A stretch of DNA of 64,000 nucleotides, from assembly GCF_000769075.1 (NCBI RefSeq), contig NZ_JRFC01000033.1, forward strand, positions 40,506-104,505, read 5' to 3'. Both the position numbers and the translations under genes were made by a program. This DNA is from Porphyromonas sp. COT-290 OH3588. GTDB taxonomy: Bacteria; Bacteroidota; Bacteroidia; Bacteroidales; Porphyromonadaceae. Below, one piece after another: positions 26,145-36,600 of this stretch; the stretch's first letter is position 1, and every line of letters starts with the position of its first letter. Below the pieces are notes generated by a model. That model had not been told where the DNA came from. It saw nothing but the letters and a program-made list of their open reading frames with translations, and searched no databases.

Positions 26145-26744
26145 CTAGAGGAGTTTGAGGCTCTGCCTGATCACCTGCTCGACGGTTAGCAATGGAGCAT
26201 CTGTAAGGAGCTTACCTACGACCTTGAAGGCAGCAGGTTCGGGATAGCCCAGCATCTTGAGGGCGCTGACGGCCTCTTCCTTGACAATCGAATGGCTAGA
26301 GGTCTGTACTGCTGGAGCTAGGCCAGAGACAGATGCCTCCTCGTCTAGCACAATCTTGCCTTTTAGCTCTAGAATAATACGCTGCGCTGTCTTCAGGCCA
26401 ATGCCTTTGACAGCCTTGAGTGCCTCCACCTGTCCTAGGGCGATAATCGTATTCAGTTCATTAGGCGCATACGAGCTGAGGATTACTCGTGCCGTGTTTG
26501 GGCCAATGCCCGATACACTCGTCAGTAAAGTAAAGAGGTCCCGTTCGCCAGAGGTGGCAAATCCGTAGAGTAGGTGAGCATCTTCTCTGATAATCTCGGA
26601 GATGAGGACTTTCCCCTCCTTGCGCCCTTGGTAGGCAGTATAGGTCGTCAGTGAGATATTGACTAGATAGCCAACTCCTGCACACTCCACGACCATACTT
26701 GTGGGCGTGAGATCGCTGATTGCTCCCGATAGATATGTAATCAT
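26145..26744 (-). CDS. ruvA: Holliday junction DNA helicase subunit RuvA
   Basis: RuvA tetramers bind Holliday junctions and load RuvB. The 199-residue protein has the OB-fold opening MITYLSGAISDLTPTSMVVE, tandem helix-hairpin-helix motifs (TSVSGIGPNTARVILSSY, AVKGIGLKTAQRIILELKGK) and a C-terminal three-helix domain (VKEEAVSALKMLGY). Length and order are standard. It is monocistronic here; ruvC lies about 20 kb away and ruvB is not in the window. Confidence 0.96.
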   Translation of the reverse strand: MITYLSGAISDLTPTSMVVECAGVGYLVNISLTTYTAYQGRKEGKVLISEIIREDAHLLYGFATSGERDLFTLLTSVSGIGPNTARVILSSYAPNELNTIIALGQVEALKAVKGIGLKTAQRIILELKGKIVLDEEASVSGLAPAVQTSSHSIVKEEAVSALKMLGYPEPAAFKVVGKLLTDAPLLTVEQVIRQSLKLL

Positions 26745-26843
26745 ATTATGATGTCTTCGTCTGAAAGAAATGATACATCAAAACCAATAGCTTGATAGCT
26801 CAGGCGAATTTAAGCCTTTTTCTTGACCTTGTAATAAGCAGAG

Positions 26844-26877
26844 AGGGCTGTGCCGAAACTAAAGTTGGCACAGCCCT
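26844..26877 (-). terminator. Terminator after the mmd operon
   Basis: An 11-bp stem (AGGGCTGTGCC with GGCACAGCCCT) with a 12-nt loop lies 32 bp past the mmdB stop. Confidence 0.7.
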
Positions 26878-26908
26878 TCTTTGGTGCTACAAGAGTGTAT
26901 TTACCTAT

Positions 26909-28063
26909 CTAACCAAGGAAGCTAAGCAAGATGCCAGCAGCGATAGCCGAGCCGATAACACCTGCCACATTGGGTCCCATAGCGTGCATCAGCAGGTAGT
27001 TGCTTGGGTCATACTCCAGACCTACGATCTGAGAGATGCGTGCAGAGTCGGGAACGGCAGACACACCAGCATTACCAATGAGTGGGTTAATCTTATTTTC
27101 CTTGGAGAGGAAGAGGTTGAAGAACTTCACAAATAGGATACCGCAGATCGTTGCTACCACGAAGGAGAAAGCTCCGAGGCCAAAGATCTTGACAGAGTCC
27201 CCCGTGAGGAACTCTGTAGCCTGAGTAGAAGCCCCCACCGTTACCCCTAGTAGAATGGTGATGGTGTCGATCAGTGGTCCACGAGCCGTATCGGCTAGAC
27301 GCTTGGTCACACCACTCTCCTTCAGTAGATTGCCGAAGAAGAGCATACCGAGTAGAGGTATTGCCGTAGGTACGAGCATAGTGGTAAGCAGAAGACCAGC
27401 GATAGGGAAGATGATTTTCTCTACTTGAGAGACTTGTCGTGGACGTTTCATGCGTATCAGACGTTCCTCCTTGGTCGTGAGCATACGCATAAATGGGGGC
27501 TGGATAATAGGTACCAAAGCCATGTATGAGTAAGCCGATACCGCAATAGCACCCATGAGTTGCGGTGCCATCTGCGATGATAGGAAGATAGCCGTAGGAC
27601 CATCGGCACCGCCAATGATCCCGATAGCTCCAGCCTGACTGGGTTCGAAGCCAAGAGCAAGTGACGCCATATAGGCGGCAAAGATGCCGATCTGGGCAGA
27701 GGCACCAATGAGCATAAGTTTGGGATTGGAGATCAGAGCCGAGAAGTCGGTCATCGCTCCAATGCCCAAAAATATAAGCGGTGGATACCAGCCCTTTTGT
27801 ACGCCTTGGTAGAGGATATTGAGTACAGAACCCTCCTCGTAGATCCCGATTTTAAGACCTTCCTGAAAGGGGATGTTGCCCAATAGCATACCGAAGCCGA
27901 TCGGTATCAGAAGCAGAGGCTCGAAGTCATACTTAATGGCTAAGAAGATGAAGAGCATTCCGATCAAGAGCATTACGAAATGCCCCGGTTCTGCGCTAGC
28001 AAAGCCCGTGTACGACCAGAATGTCTGTAAGTTCTCTACCAAAAAGCCACCAAAGCCTAGCAT
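26909..28063 (-). CDS. mmdB: Methylmalonyl-CoA decarboxylase beta subunit (Na+ pump)
   Basis: The integral-membrane subunit that decarboxylates carboxybiotin and pumps sodium (OadB/MmdB/GcdB family). The 384-residue protein has many TM segments. The conserved region PPLIFLGIGAMTDFSALISN and the ion-binding IGIIGGADGPTAIFLSSQMA are present, as is the C-terminal GPNVAGVIGSAIAAGILLS. It is the last gene of the mmdADECB cluster, 4 bp after mmdC. The methylmalonyl-CoA assignment over oxaloacetate comes from the alpha subunit type and the adjacent epimerase gene. Confidence 0.95.
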   Translation of the reverse strand: MLGFGGFLVENLQTFWSYTGFASAEPGHFVMLLIGMLFIFLAIKYDFEPLLLIPIGFGMLLGNIPFQEGLKIGIYEEGSVLNILYQGVQKGWYPPLIFLGIGAMTDFSALISNPKLMLIGASAQIGIFAAYMASLALGFEPSQAGAIGIIGGADGPTAIFLSSQMAPQLMGAIAVSAYSYMALVPIIQPPFMRMLTTKEERLIRMKRPRQVSQVEKIIFPIAGLLLTTMLVPTAIPLLGMLFFGNLLKESGVTKRLADTARGPLIDTITILLGVTVGASTQATEFLTGDSVKIFGLGAFSFVVATICGILFVKFFNLFLSKENKINPLIGNAGVSAVPDSARISQIVGLEYDPSNYLLMHAMGPNVAGVIGSAIAAGILLSFLG

Positions 28064-28067
28064 AGTC

Positions 28068-28535
28068 TTATCCGATTAGGATAATATCTGAACCCTCGAG
28101 GATTGAGTCACCCTTAGCAACCTTAACGGCTGTCACTACGCCATCAAACTCGGCATTGATGTTGTTCTCCATCTTCATAGCCTCAAGGATAGCAACGGTC
28201 TGGCCAGCCTTAACCTGATCGCCTACTTGTACCTTGATGTCTAGGATAACGCCGGGCAGTGGAGAGAGTACTGGTTTTCCAGCACCGCTAGCTGCAGCAG
28301 GTGCAGGCGCTGGTGCGGGAGCGGCTGCTGGGGCAGCAGGAGCGGGAGCCGGAGCGGCGGCTACTGGGGCTGGCGCAGGAGCAGCCTTGGGGCGTGCCAC
28401 TGGAGTAGCCATACCTTCTGGGATCTCCACCTTGTACGACGTCCCGTTCACTTCTACGGCAGCTGTATTGCCATCTAGATCGATAATAGCTACGGTGTAC
28501 TCGTTGCCATTGATGCTATACTTATACTCTTTCAT
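28068..28535 (-). CDS. mmdC: Biotin carboxyl carrier subunit of methylmalonyl-CoA decarboxylase
   Basis: This carries the CO2 as carboxybiotin between alpha and beta subunits. The 155-residue protein has a biotinyl domain in its last 70 residues with the biotinylation motif EAMKMENNI (modified Lys in MKM). A flexible Ala/Pro linker (about 45 residues, near-pure PA repeats) precedes it, and a short N-terminal association domain comes first. This is the gamma-subunit architecture of sodium-pumping decarboxylases. Confidence 0.95.
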   Translation of the reverse strand: MKEYKYSINGNEYTVAIIDLDGNTAAVEVNGTSYKVEIPEGMATPVARPKAAPAPAPVAAAPAPAPAAPAAAPAPAPAPAAASGAGKPVLSPLPGVILDIKVQVGDQVKAGQTVAILEAMKMENNINAEFDGVVTAVKVAKGDSILEGSDIILIG

Positions 28536-28571
28536 ATTGGATGATGTTTTTAATGTCTTTGATGAATACTT

Positions 28572-28748
28572 CTAGTTACGCTGAGGAAGTGTACGTACGG
28601 TCTGTGTCTTCAGCGCCCAAGCCGAAGCTGGATTGCGCTTTATCGTTAGGACGAACGACTCCTGATCGTGCGTATGCTTGCCGAGCTCTTCGTGTAGAGC
28701 GTAGGCGATAGCCGCAAACACCTCCTTGTTTATTGTCTCTGATTTCAT
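28572..28748 (-). CDS. mmdE: Methylmalonyl-CoA decarboxylase epsilon-type small subunit
   Basis: A 58-residue protein lying between the gamma and delta genes. It aligns over its whole length with the C-terminus of the neighbouring delta subunit: KEVFAAIAYALHEELG against GEVAAAIAMALRAELD, then ESFVLTIKR against ESYVLTINR. Veillonella-type MmdE is a short protein related to the MmdD C-terminus and sits in the same place, so MmdE is the best call. It has no TM segment. The ATG opening MKSETINKEV is preferred over a TTG three codons upstream. Confidence 0.75.
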   Translation of the reverse strand: MKSETINKEVFAAIAYALHEELGKHTHDQESFVLTIKRNPASAWALKTQTVRTLPQRN

Positions 28749-28764
28749 TGTAAGCAACGAATTA

Positions 28765-29259
28765 TTAGTAATTGTACTTGCGCATACCTTGGCTACGCGA
28801 GTGCCACTGTGTATTGCGTCTATTGATCGTCAATACATAGCTCTCCATATCGTGTCTTTGATCGAGTTCGGCACGCAGCGCCATAGCTATAGCAGCGGCA
28901 ACTTCGCCAGAGCGAGCTCCAAGCTCGGTTTGTAGAGCAAGGGTAATGGCTACTACAGCTTCGCCAGTGGGTTTGGCACCACCAGCGGAGGTATTGGTCT
29001 TACATTCGGTAGGGCTCTGCGCCTTGTCTTGACGACTCTTACTCATACGCTGCATCATCTTGCCGATGAAGCGGAATACGATGACGAGCATTAACAAGGC
29101 TGAGAACACGACCATCACCGCTGTGAGTGTAAGGATAAAACCCTGCGGGTCTTGCTCCCCAAGCGCTCTAGATCGTGCACTCTCGGCCCAAGCAGGCAGA
29201 GCAGTTGCCCCCAGTAGGAGGGCAATGCTCAGGACTCTGCTAAGACGTAAGGTATTCAT
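28765..29259 (-). CDS. mmdD: Methylmalonyl-CoA decarboxylase delta subunit (OadG-like)
   Basis: A membrane-anchored assembly subunit of 164 residues. A cleavable-looking signal (LLLGATALPAWA) is followed by one TM helix near residues 42-65 (LTLTAVMVVFSALLMLVIVF), the OadG-gamma/MmdD pattern. The C-terminal half has two tandem amphipathic units, TGEAVVAITLALQTELG and SGEVAAAIAMALRAELD, the second also found in MmdE. It lies 23 bp after mmdA. Confidence 0.85.
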   Translation of the reverse strand: MNTLRLSRVLSIALLLGATALPAWAESARSRALGEQDPQGFILTLTAVMVVFSALLMLVIVFRFIGKMMQRMSKSRQDKAQSPTECKTNTSAGGAKPTGEAVVAITLALQTELGARSGEVAAAIAMALRAELDQRHDMESYVLTINRRNTQWHSRSQGMRKYNY

Positions 29260-29282
29260 AAGTCTGGACTAACTGAGTTAGT

Positions 29283-30836
29283 TTACAGAGGTAGGTTGTC
29301 GTGCTTCTTAGCTGGGAGCGTTTGCTTCTTGGTGCGTAGCTGCTCAAGAGCACGAATGATGCGGAAGCGTGTGTTGCGTGGCTCAATCACGTCGTCCATG
29401 AAGCCGTATGAGGCGGCATTGTAGGGGTTGGCGAAGGCCTGACGGTACTCTTCTTCCTTCTGCATGGCAGCCTCTGCTGGGTTCTCGGCAGCAGCCACTT
29501 CCTTGGCGAAGATCACCTCTACGGCGCCACTTGGGCCCATCACAGCGATCTCGGCACTTGGCCAAGCATAGTTCATGTCGGAGCGTAGGTGCTTAGAGCT
29601 CATCACGATGTAGGCACCACCATAAGACTTACGCAGCGTTACCGTGATCTTGGGCACTGTAGCCTCTCCGTATGCGTAGAGGAGTTTAGCACCATGCACG
29701 ATCACACCGTTGTACTCCTGACCTGTACCCGGTAGGAAGCCCGGTACGTCTACGAGCGTCACGAGAGGGATGTTGAAGGCATCGCAGAAGCGAACGAAGC
29801 GTGCAGCCTTGCGTGAGGCGTTGCTATCAAGTGCACCTGCCATTACTAGTGGCTGGTTGGCTACGATACCCACGCTCTGACCGTTGAAGCGAGCGAAGCC
29901 GATGATGATGTTCTTGGCGTAGTCCTTGTGGATCTCTAGGAATTCACCATTGTCAATGATGGCGCCAATCACATCATACATGTTGTAGCCACGGTTGGGC
30001 TGGTCGGGAATAATCTCATTGAGCATATCCTCCACACGATCGATTGGGTCGGTGCATTCTACTACGGGAGCGTCCTCCATGTTGTTTTGAGGAATGAAGC
30101 TCATCAGGTGGCGGATTAGGCGGATACCCTCGTCTTCGTTCTCAACGGCGAAGTGAGCCACACCACTCTTGGAGGCGTGTACGCTAGCACCACCGAGCTG
30201 CTCTTGGGTTACATCTTCGCCAGTTACGGTCTTCACCACCTTAGGGCCAGTGAGGAACATGTAGCTAGAGCCCTTGACCATGATGTTGAAGTCGGTCAGA
30301 GCAGGCGAGTAAACAGCGCCACCAGCACAAGGGCCGAAGATAGCTGAGATCTGAGGTACTACTCCAGAGGCCATAATGTTGTTCTGGAAAATATCGCCGT
30401 AGCCTTGTAGTGCGTTGATACCCTCTTGGATACGAGCACCGCCAGAGTCGTTGAGGCCGATTACGGGAGCTCCCATCTTCATGGCCAGCTGCATGATCTT
30501 GCAGATCTTAGAGGCCATCATCTCGGATAGAGCACCACCAAATACTGTGAAGTCCTGAGCGAATACATAAACTAGACGTCCGTCGATCGTACCATACCCA
30601 GTCACGACACCATCGCCCATAAACTTAGTCTTGTCGATGCCGAAGTTGGTTGAGCGGTGTAGTACGAATGTGTCGATTTCCTCGAAGCTTCCTTCGTCTA
30701 GGAGGAATGAGATACGCTCACGAGCCGTGTATTTGCCCTTGGCGTGCTGGCTGTCGATGCGCTTCTGTCCGCCGCCCATGTGGGCTTCGGCGCGACGTTG
30801 GATCAAATCCTTGATTTTTTCTAATTGAACGCTCAT
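29283..30836 (-). CDS. mmdA: Methylmalonyl-CoA decarboxylase alpha subunit (carboxyltransferase)
   Basis: The biotin-dependent carboxyltransferase that takes the carboxyl from (S)-methylmalonyl-CoA to give propionyl-CoA. At 517 residues it matches the acyl-CoA carboxyltransferase family (PccB/MmdA). Visible motifs are [32 protein letters not shown], the oxyanion-hole [33 protein letters not shown] and [11 protein letters not shown]. The same fold serves PccB, but the adjacent D, E, C and B genes make the decarboxylase role clear. A hairpin separates it from the upstream epimerase gene. Confidence 0.95.
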   Translation of the reverse strand: MSVQLEKIKDLIQRRAEAHMGGGQKRIDSQHAKGKYTARERISFLLDEGSFEEIDTFVLHRSTNFGIDKTKFMGDGVVTGYGTIDGRLVYVFAQDFTVFGGALSEMMASKICKIMQLAMKMGAPVIGLNDSGGARIQEGINALQGYGDIFQNNIMASGVVPQISAIFGPCAGGAVYSPALTDFNIMVKGSSYMFLTGPKVVKTVTGEDVTQEQLGGASVHASKSGVAHFAVENEDEGIRLIRHLMSFIPQNNMEDAPVVECTDPIDRVEDMLNEIIPDQPNRGYNMYDVIGAIIDNGEFLEIHKDYAKNIIIGFARFNGQSVGIVANQPLVMAGALDSNASRKAARFVRFCDAFNIPLVTLVDVPGFLPGTGQEYNGVIVHGAKLLYAYGEATVPKITVTLRKSYGGAYIVMSSKHLRSDMNYAWPSAEIAVMGPSGAVEVIFAKEVAAAENPAEAAMQKEEEYRQAFANPYNAASYGFMDDVIEPRNTRFRIIRALEQLRTKKQTLPAKKHDNLPL

Positions 30837-30889
30837 AATGCTGTATTAGTAAGTTATGATTTATGCTGTTTAATGTCCTCAAAAGTAGT

Positions 30890-30925
30890 AGAGACCTACC
30901 GAAGCCTCTGGCCTCGTAGGTCTCT
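30890..30925 (-). terminator. Hairpin between mce and mmdA
   Basis: A 10-bp perfect outer stem (AGAGACCTAC with GTAGGTCTCT) has a 6-bp inner extension and a 3-nt loop, followed on the minus strand by ACTACTTTT. It could be a partial terminator or processing site tuning epimerase against decarboxylase levels. Confidence 0.55.
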
Positions 30926-30940
30926 AAATCTAGTTGAGGG

Positions 30941-31351
30941 TTACTTATCCTTGCAGTCGCAAAGCTCGGTGAGTACACCCATAGTGCTCTTGGGGTGGAG
31001 GAAGCCGATGTTTAGTCCCTCGGCGCCCTTGCGAGCCTGCTTGTCGATAAGTGCCACGCCCTTCGCTTCTACTTCGCGGAGTGCTTCGTTGGTATCAGGT
31101 ACAGCGAAAGCAATATGGTGGATTCCTTCACCGCGCTTCTCGATAAACTTGGCAATCGTGCTGTCTTCGCTAGTAGCTTCGAGCAACTCGATTTTAGTTT
31201 GCCCTACTTGGAAGAAAGCAGTCTTAACCTTCTGGTCTTCTACTACTTCGATGTTGTAGCACTTCAAGCCAAGTATGCCTTCGTAGTAAGGCAGAGAGGC
31301 TTCGATACTCTTAACCGCAATCCCTAAATGCTCAATGTGCGATAGGTTCAT
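30941..31351 (-). CDS. mce: Methylmalonyl-CoA epimerase
   Basis: Interconverts (R)- and (S)-methylmalonyl-CoA, linking the B12 mutase product to the decarboxylase. The 136-residue VOC-fold protein shows the metal-ligand His in LSHIEHLGIAVKSIEA, the second in EGIHHIAFAVPDTNEA and a C-terminal Glu in GVLTELC, with GVALIDKQARKGAEGLNIGF between. Its place directly upstream of mmdA confirms the pathway. The mutase genes are not in the window. Confidence 0.94.
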   Translation of the reverse strand: MNLSHIEHLGIAVKSIEASLPYYEGILGLKCYNIEVVEDQKVKTAFFQVGQTKIELLEATSEDSTIAKFIEKRGEGIHHIAFAVPDTNEALREVEAKGVALIDKQARKGAEGLNIGFLHPKSTMGVLTELCDCKDK

Positions 31352-31503
31352 AGCTAGTCCTTTTTATTATGATAATTAATAGTACGCCAAGACTGGAACT
31401 CCACTCCAATCTCACTGTTTCTAGCCACAAAAATAGGAAATATTGAGATAGCCACACCAAATTACGGAAAAAAGTTGCCATTGCTCCGAGGAGACCTCTG
31501 CGA

Positions 31504-31533
31504 GGGGCTCTAGCTGACGTCAGCTAGAGCCCC
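31504..31533. terminator. Perfect 30-bp palindrome after susD
   Basis: GGGGCTCTAGCTGAC is followed directly by its reverse complement. It lies 140 bp past the susD stop and probably ends the susCD transcript on the minus strand. Confidence 0.65.
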
Positions 31534-31673
31534 AAAATGCTATCCTTGAGGCTGACTAAGTCGTGGAGGATTGTATAGCCTGCTGAGGTATGCTCCAAGC
31601 GGCGTAGAACTAGTACTCTATATAATATTGTATATCTAGAACCTACCCGTAATCTGCGCATATGGTTAGAGCT

Positions 31674-33608
31674 TTACTTCTTGGCCCACCATAGGGGAGT
31701 TAGCACTTCGTCTTTGCCTGCAAGGTAGCTATCTACGGCGTGCTTGTAACCTCGAGGGTTGTTGCTCTCTAGGGTGGAGGGGAATTTCATTCGCTGTGGA
31801 TAGAACGTCAGCTGTTGAGGCGAGAACTGGCCGACCTTGAGTGCAGGCATCGTCACGATAGGTTCCTCTGATGCTGGCACCTCGAAGAATGGAAGCCCTA
31901 GTCTACGCCGATCATTCCAAGCCTCCAGAGGCAGCCAAGGCATATTGGCCAGATATTTCTGAGTGATGATCTTGGTAAGCTGGTCGTTGAGACTCTTGCC
32001 ATAGAGTGTCTGTGAGGCTACGGGGTAGTGATAGGTGTAGGCCTTCTTTTCCTTTGTGTAGCCGTCCACCATACTCATGCTCTTGGTCGCAGGAGGCTCC
32101 TCGGTATGCTCCCACTTGACCGATGTCCCTACATTATTGTAGGTTTCGGAGGCGAGGTATTGCTCCACATAGCTCTCCAGATGGTGGTAGGCGAAGCTGT
32201 GCCGAATGCCTAGCTCGTAGGCCTCCTTGCCCGTCAGAGGTGTCGTCCAGCCCCTTAGAGCAGCCTCTGCGATGAGGAAGTAGCTCTCCCATGAGGCGAA
32301 GAATATGCGTGAGTTGCTACTATCTCGATAGTCGAGCGCTAGACGAGGGATAGACCATGCCCAGTCGTAGTGGTTGTTGAGCCCTCCTTTCTCTCCCCAA
32401 GAGCCGGGCGCAGCTGTAGACCATGTATAGGTAGCGTCGAGCTCCATACCCTCGGTGTCGTTCTTGTCCTTGAGTAATTTGCGTCTAAGTTCAGAGTATT
32501 TCTTATTCCAAGATGGGTATCTGCAGTATCGGGCATTGGTGGTATCTCCCGGTATCATATAGAGTTGATAGGCTCGTGGATCTATGCTATAGGGGATACC
32601 ATCGAACCAAAACCCTCGGCGTGGCTCGTCTGTCTGTAGCGTGTAGTGCTGCTCCAAGTACACACCCATATAGTCCTCGGGTTTAATCTTCTTTCTGATC
32701 TGTTCAGACGCATTCTTTAGCAGCTCGGCAGAGGGTATTCCTCCAAGGCCTAGCATAAGGTTATTGACAGAGGCTGATAGCGCCATTGCGTTCCACTCTC
32801 TGGTCAGTACTCCAGTTAGAGCAGTCCAGCCCTTGTCTTCTTTGATGCTGAGGTTATACTTCGCTTCCGTGATGATATTCATACCCTGTACGGCAGCCTC
32901 AAACTCGCTCTTAGCCTTGGTGGGGTCTACCTCCGAGAGGCGCATAGCCAGACGCATGCGCATGGAGTTGGCGTAGCGTATCCAGTTGCCGTAGTCAAAT
33001 TGATAGGCTCGGTCGCATCGTTTCTCCTCGGCCTTGGCCTCTACCTTGGGGTCTATAGCCTCGGAAGCCTCTTTGAGCTCCTTGAGCATATAGTAGTAGA
33101 CGTCTTTGGTTGAATCGAACATGGGGTTCTGTCCCTGAAACGAAGCAATCGGGAAGACCCCGAAGCTGTCGGTAAACTCACTGATCAAGTAGACCCGCCA
33201 GATGCGTGCTACCTGCTTCATGTTGGGGATTGACAGGCGTTCGTGTGGCGTGAGCTCCCCCTTCATCTTGCTATCTGCTGTATTGATGGCTAGTGTGATC
33301 GCACTCATCCATTGGCTATAGTGGCCATAGTAGTTGGCGAGCCAGTCGTCTTTGTGTCGCCCTACGGTTAGGCCTCCTCCAGTATTCGGGTCAAGGTAGC
33401 GGGCGGCATCCATCCAGTTGAGTACGAAGCAACGCTCGGCTACTTCAGGGTTTTGCTGGGCCTCGGTGATAGATTGATTGATGGCATACTCTACTCTTAT
33501 CTGCTCTTCATTAGCTGCCGTAGGATCTGTATTGATGCTACCGAAGTCCGAGCAAGCCGTCATCACTCCTAGGGCGAGGGGCAGCAGACTATATTTATTG
33601 GCTTTCAT
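31674..33608 (-). CDS. SusD/RagB-family outer-membrane lipoprotein
   Basis: A surface-exposed nutrient-binding lipoprotein that forms the lid of a SusC transporter. The 644-residue precursor has a signal ending at the lipobox TACSDFG. The helical TPR-like SusD core is recognisable in ARIWRVYLISEFTDSFG, NWIRYANSMRMRLAMRL, SWESYFLIAEAALRGW and the C-terminal MPWLPLEAWNDRRRLGLP. It belongs to the SusD-like_2 branch, judged from the long N-terminal helix order. Located 26 bp after susC. No glycosidase or peptidase neighbours are present, so the ligand (glycan or peptide) cannot be inferred. Confidence 0.93.
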   Translation of the reverse strand: MKANKYSLLPLALGVMTACSDFGSINTDPTAANEEQIRVEYAINQSITEAQQNPEVAERCFVLNWMDAARYLDPNTGGGLTVGRHKDDWLANYYGHYSQWMSAITLAINTADSKMKGELTPHERLSIPNMKQVARIWRVYLISEFTDSFGVFPIASFQGQNPMFDSTKDVYYYMLKELKEASEAIDPKVEAKAEEKRCDRAYQFDYGNWIRYANSMRMRLAMRLSEVDPTKAKSEFEAAVQGMNIITEAKYNLSIKEDKGWTALTGVLTREWNAMALSASVNNLMLGLGGIPSAELLKNASEQIRKKIKPEDYMGVYLEQHYTLQTDEPRRGFWFDGIPYSIDPRAYQLYMIPGDTTNARYCRYPSWNKKYSELRRKLLKDKNDTEGMELDATYTWSTAAPGSWGEKGGLNNHYDWAWSIPRLALDYRDSSNSRIFFASWESYFLIAEAALRGWTTPLTGKEAYELGIRHSFAYHHLESYVEQYLASETYNNVGTSVKWEHTEEPPATKSMSMVDGYTKEKKAYTYHYPVASQTLYGKSLNDQLTKIITQKYLANMPWLPLEAWNDRRRLGLPFFEVPASEEPIVTMPALKVGQFSPQQLTFYPQRMKFPSTLESNNPRGYKHAVDSYLAGKDEVLTPLWWAKK

Positions 33609-33634
33609 GTCTTTGATGTTTTGAATGCGAATGA

Positions 33635-36600
33635 TTAAAATCCTAGGGTTACGTTGAATAGGAAGCTACGAGAGGTTGGTGCACTGGCATACTCAAAGCC
33701 CGTAGCATTGGTGCTAGTGGCATAGACAGCCTCTGGATCTATCCCGTTGAGGTAGCTCTTGAGCATCCAAACGTTGTTGCACGATAGGCCGAGCTTGACC
33801 TGTGTGAAGGGGGTACGCTTGAGCAGGCTACGATCGAAGGAGTAGGATAGACCGAGTGTGCGTAGGCGAATGTTGGTTGCATCGTAGATATTAAACTCTC
33901 CGATACCTAGGTTGCCGCCCTTGCTCGTGATGGCTGTCCAGTACTGCTCGGGGGTGACTTCCGTTCGGTTGGGTTCGTATTTTCCCTCCTTGTTGAGCAC
34001 TACACCATCGACGATCATCTTGTCGCGTGCCCCATTGACTACTGTAGCCTCGGCTGTTCCTACACTCTGCATCAGCAGATGAGTCCCCGAGAAGATATGT
34101 CCGCCGAAGCGAGCATCTACGAGCAGGTTGAGTGCCCAGCCCTTGTAGCTTAGCGTAGAGCCTAGCCCGAGTAGGGCATCGGCTTGCTGGTCGCCGAGTT
34201 TCTCCTTCTCCGAATTGACGGCTGGCAGTCCCTCCTCTACGATGATCTTGCCGTAGTAGGGAGAAGCCTTGTCGGCTACACGCTTGTAGGTTGTTCCCCA
34301 TATCTCGCCGTAGTTGCCTCCTGCGACAGCATTGATTTGTAGGTTGTCGTAGCCTCCTAGAGGGTAGATTGTTACCTCCTCACCAGCAGATTTGTATAGC
34401 TCTATGATCTTATTTTGGTTGCTGGAGAAGTTCACCGTCATATCCCAGCTGAAACCATTGGCTAGCTCTATGGGACGTGCCGTGAGCATTACTTCCCACC
34501 CCATATTCTGGATATTACCGGCGTTGATCTTGCGGAACTTATATCCCGAGAGGTTATCCACTGGTAGGTTGAGCAGTTGGCGTGTCGCATTGGATTTGTA
34601 CCACGATAGATCTATGCCGATGCGGTTGTCTAGCAGGCGTAGCTCTGCCCCTATTTCCCACGACTTGATTAGCTCGGAGCGAACGTTGCTGTCGAAGAGG
34701 ATATCGTTTTGTGAGGCAGTGGGCTGTGTGTCGGGGGACTGACCGATTTTGTAAGTATTGTAGAGCTGATAGGGCTCTAGGTCATTGCCGACCTCGGCAT
34801 ACGAGGCTCTGAGCTTGCCGTATGTGAACCACTTTGGTGTGCCAACGTTCATTCGGTTGAGCATCTCGCTGATGATCCACGAGGCCGAGAGGGAGGGGTA
34901 GAAGAATGAGCGGTTCTCCTTGGTCATCGTAGACGACCAGTCGTTGCGAAATGTAGCGTCGACGAAGAGGAATCCATCGTAGCTCAACTGGGCAGTCCCA
35001 TAGAGTGAGTTGATCTTCTTGTGGCTAATTCGCTCGTTGGGTGCGGCAGGCTTTACCCCATTGTTTACAGTGAATAGGTTGGGCACCTTGAGCTCCTCAA
35101 GTCTGATCTCCACGAAGCGATTTTGGCGGTGCATCAAGTTGCCCCCAAAGGTGGCACTGGCCCCCCACTTGTCGAGGATGTTATCTTGCTGAGCGCTGAC
35201 TAAGAAGCTCAAGTTGTGCTCGAAGAACCGCTCCTGTGCTGTGCGATAAGCATTCTTGAGTGAGCTCCCTGAGTAGGTCTTGTCGTCGTACTGAGTGAAG
35301 TACATATCCGAGCCACCCTTGATCTCTGCCGATAGCCATGGGGCAAATCTGTACTTGATAGACCCAGAGAGGAGGAAGCGGTCGCGCGTGTCTTGGTTGA
35401 GCTTGTACTGGCGCATCCAATAGGGATTGATCTGCTGGCTACTGCCATACCAGAGCATCTTGCCGTCCTCCTTGGTCGCAGCCGAGAAATCTCTGATGTC
35501 GAGCGAGCGAGGCAATAGGTACATGGCAGTGAATGTATTGGCGTTGTTGCGTCCGCCTATCGGCCGGTTGGCAGCCTCCGCCTGTATGTATTGAGCCTTG
35601 GCGTCTACGCTCCAGCGATTGTCCATGCCAAACATAGATGTGATGCGAGAGGTGAAGTTAGTTCTCTTGAGGGTTGCTCCGGGGATCTTGCTACGGTCGT
35701 CCATGCGTGTCATAGAGGCGTAGATGGCCATAGACTTGTATTGCTGAGCCAGAGAGAAGCTCTCGGTGAGGTTAATCCCAGTGTCGAAGTAGTTGCCTAC
35801 ATTGTCGTAGTGGGTCATGTTGCGTTTCTTGCCACTCCAGTCGGTATATTCCTGCCCCTCGATTTTAGCCCCCCAACTATTGCCACTGTCGGCATTGTAG
35901 GCGCCTTGGGCTCCTTGCCCGAAAGTATTCTGCATCTTGGGGGACATGAATATCGTTTCGGCTGAAACGGTCGAGGAGAGTGTGATGCCTAGTCCTTCTT
36001 GTTTACGCCCGCTCTTGGTGGTGATGAGGATCACGCCATTGCCAGCTCGTGCCCCGTAGAGAGCCGCAGCGGAGGCGCCTTTGAGGACAGACATAGAAGC
36101 TATATCCTCGGGGTTGATGTCCGATAGTCCATTACCGAGGTCTGCCGAGGGATTCCATATGTCGTTGTTGAGGGCTCCCGTGAAGTTGTCCATCGGGATA
36201 CCATCGACGACGATGAGTGGCTGATTGAGCCCTGTAACAGATGTGTTGCCTCGCAGTTGTATCTTGGACGAGCTGCCCGGCCCATTGCCCGATCGTATGA
36301 CTTGTAGCCCAGAGATCTTGCCGGATAGGGCGTTGGCAAGGTTGTTCTCTCGGCTGCTCAAGATTTCATTGCCCTTGAGTTCCTGAACGGCGTAGCCTAG
36401 GGCTTTCTTCTCTCGCTTGATGCCTAGAGCCGTCACGACAACCTCTTTGAGGGCTTGGGTGTCTTCTTTGAGGGTGATGGTGAGCTGCCTCTGTCCAGAG
36501 AAACGAATAGTCTGTGTGATATAGCCCATATAGGCAACCTCAATCAGATCCCCGACCTTGAGTCCATGTAGGGTGAACTGCCCATTGGCATCTGTGACGG

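Noticed and set aside
28234..28575. Plus-strand Ala/Gly-rich ORF opposite the biotin carrier gene
   Set aside because: It is the antisense reading of the Pro/Ala linker of MmdC.
34392..34742. Plus-strand ORFs within susC
   Set aside because: They are shadows of the SusC reading frame with no independent support.
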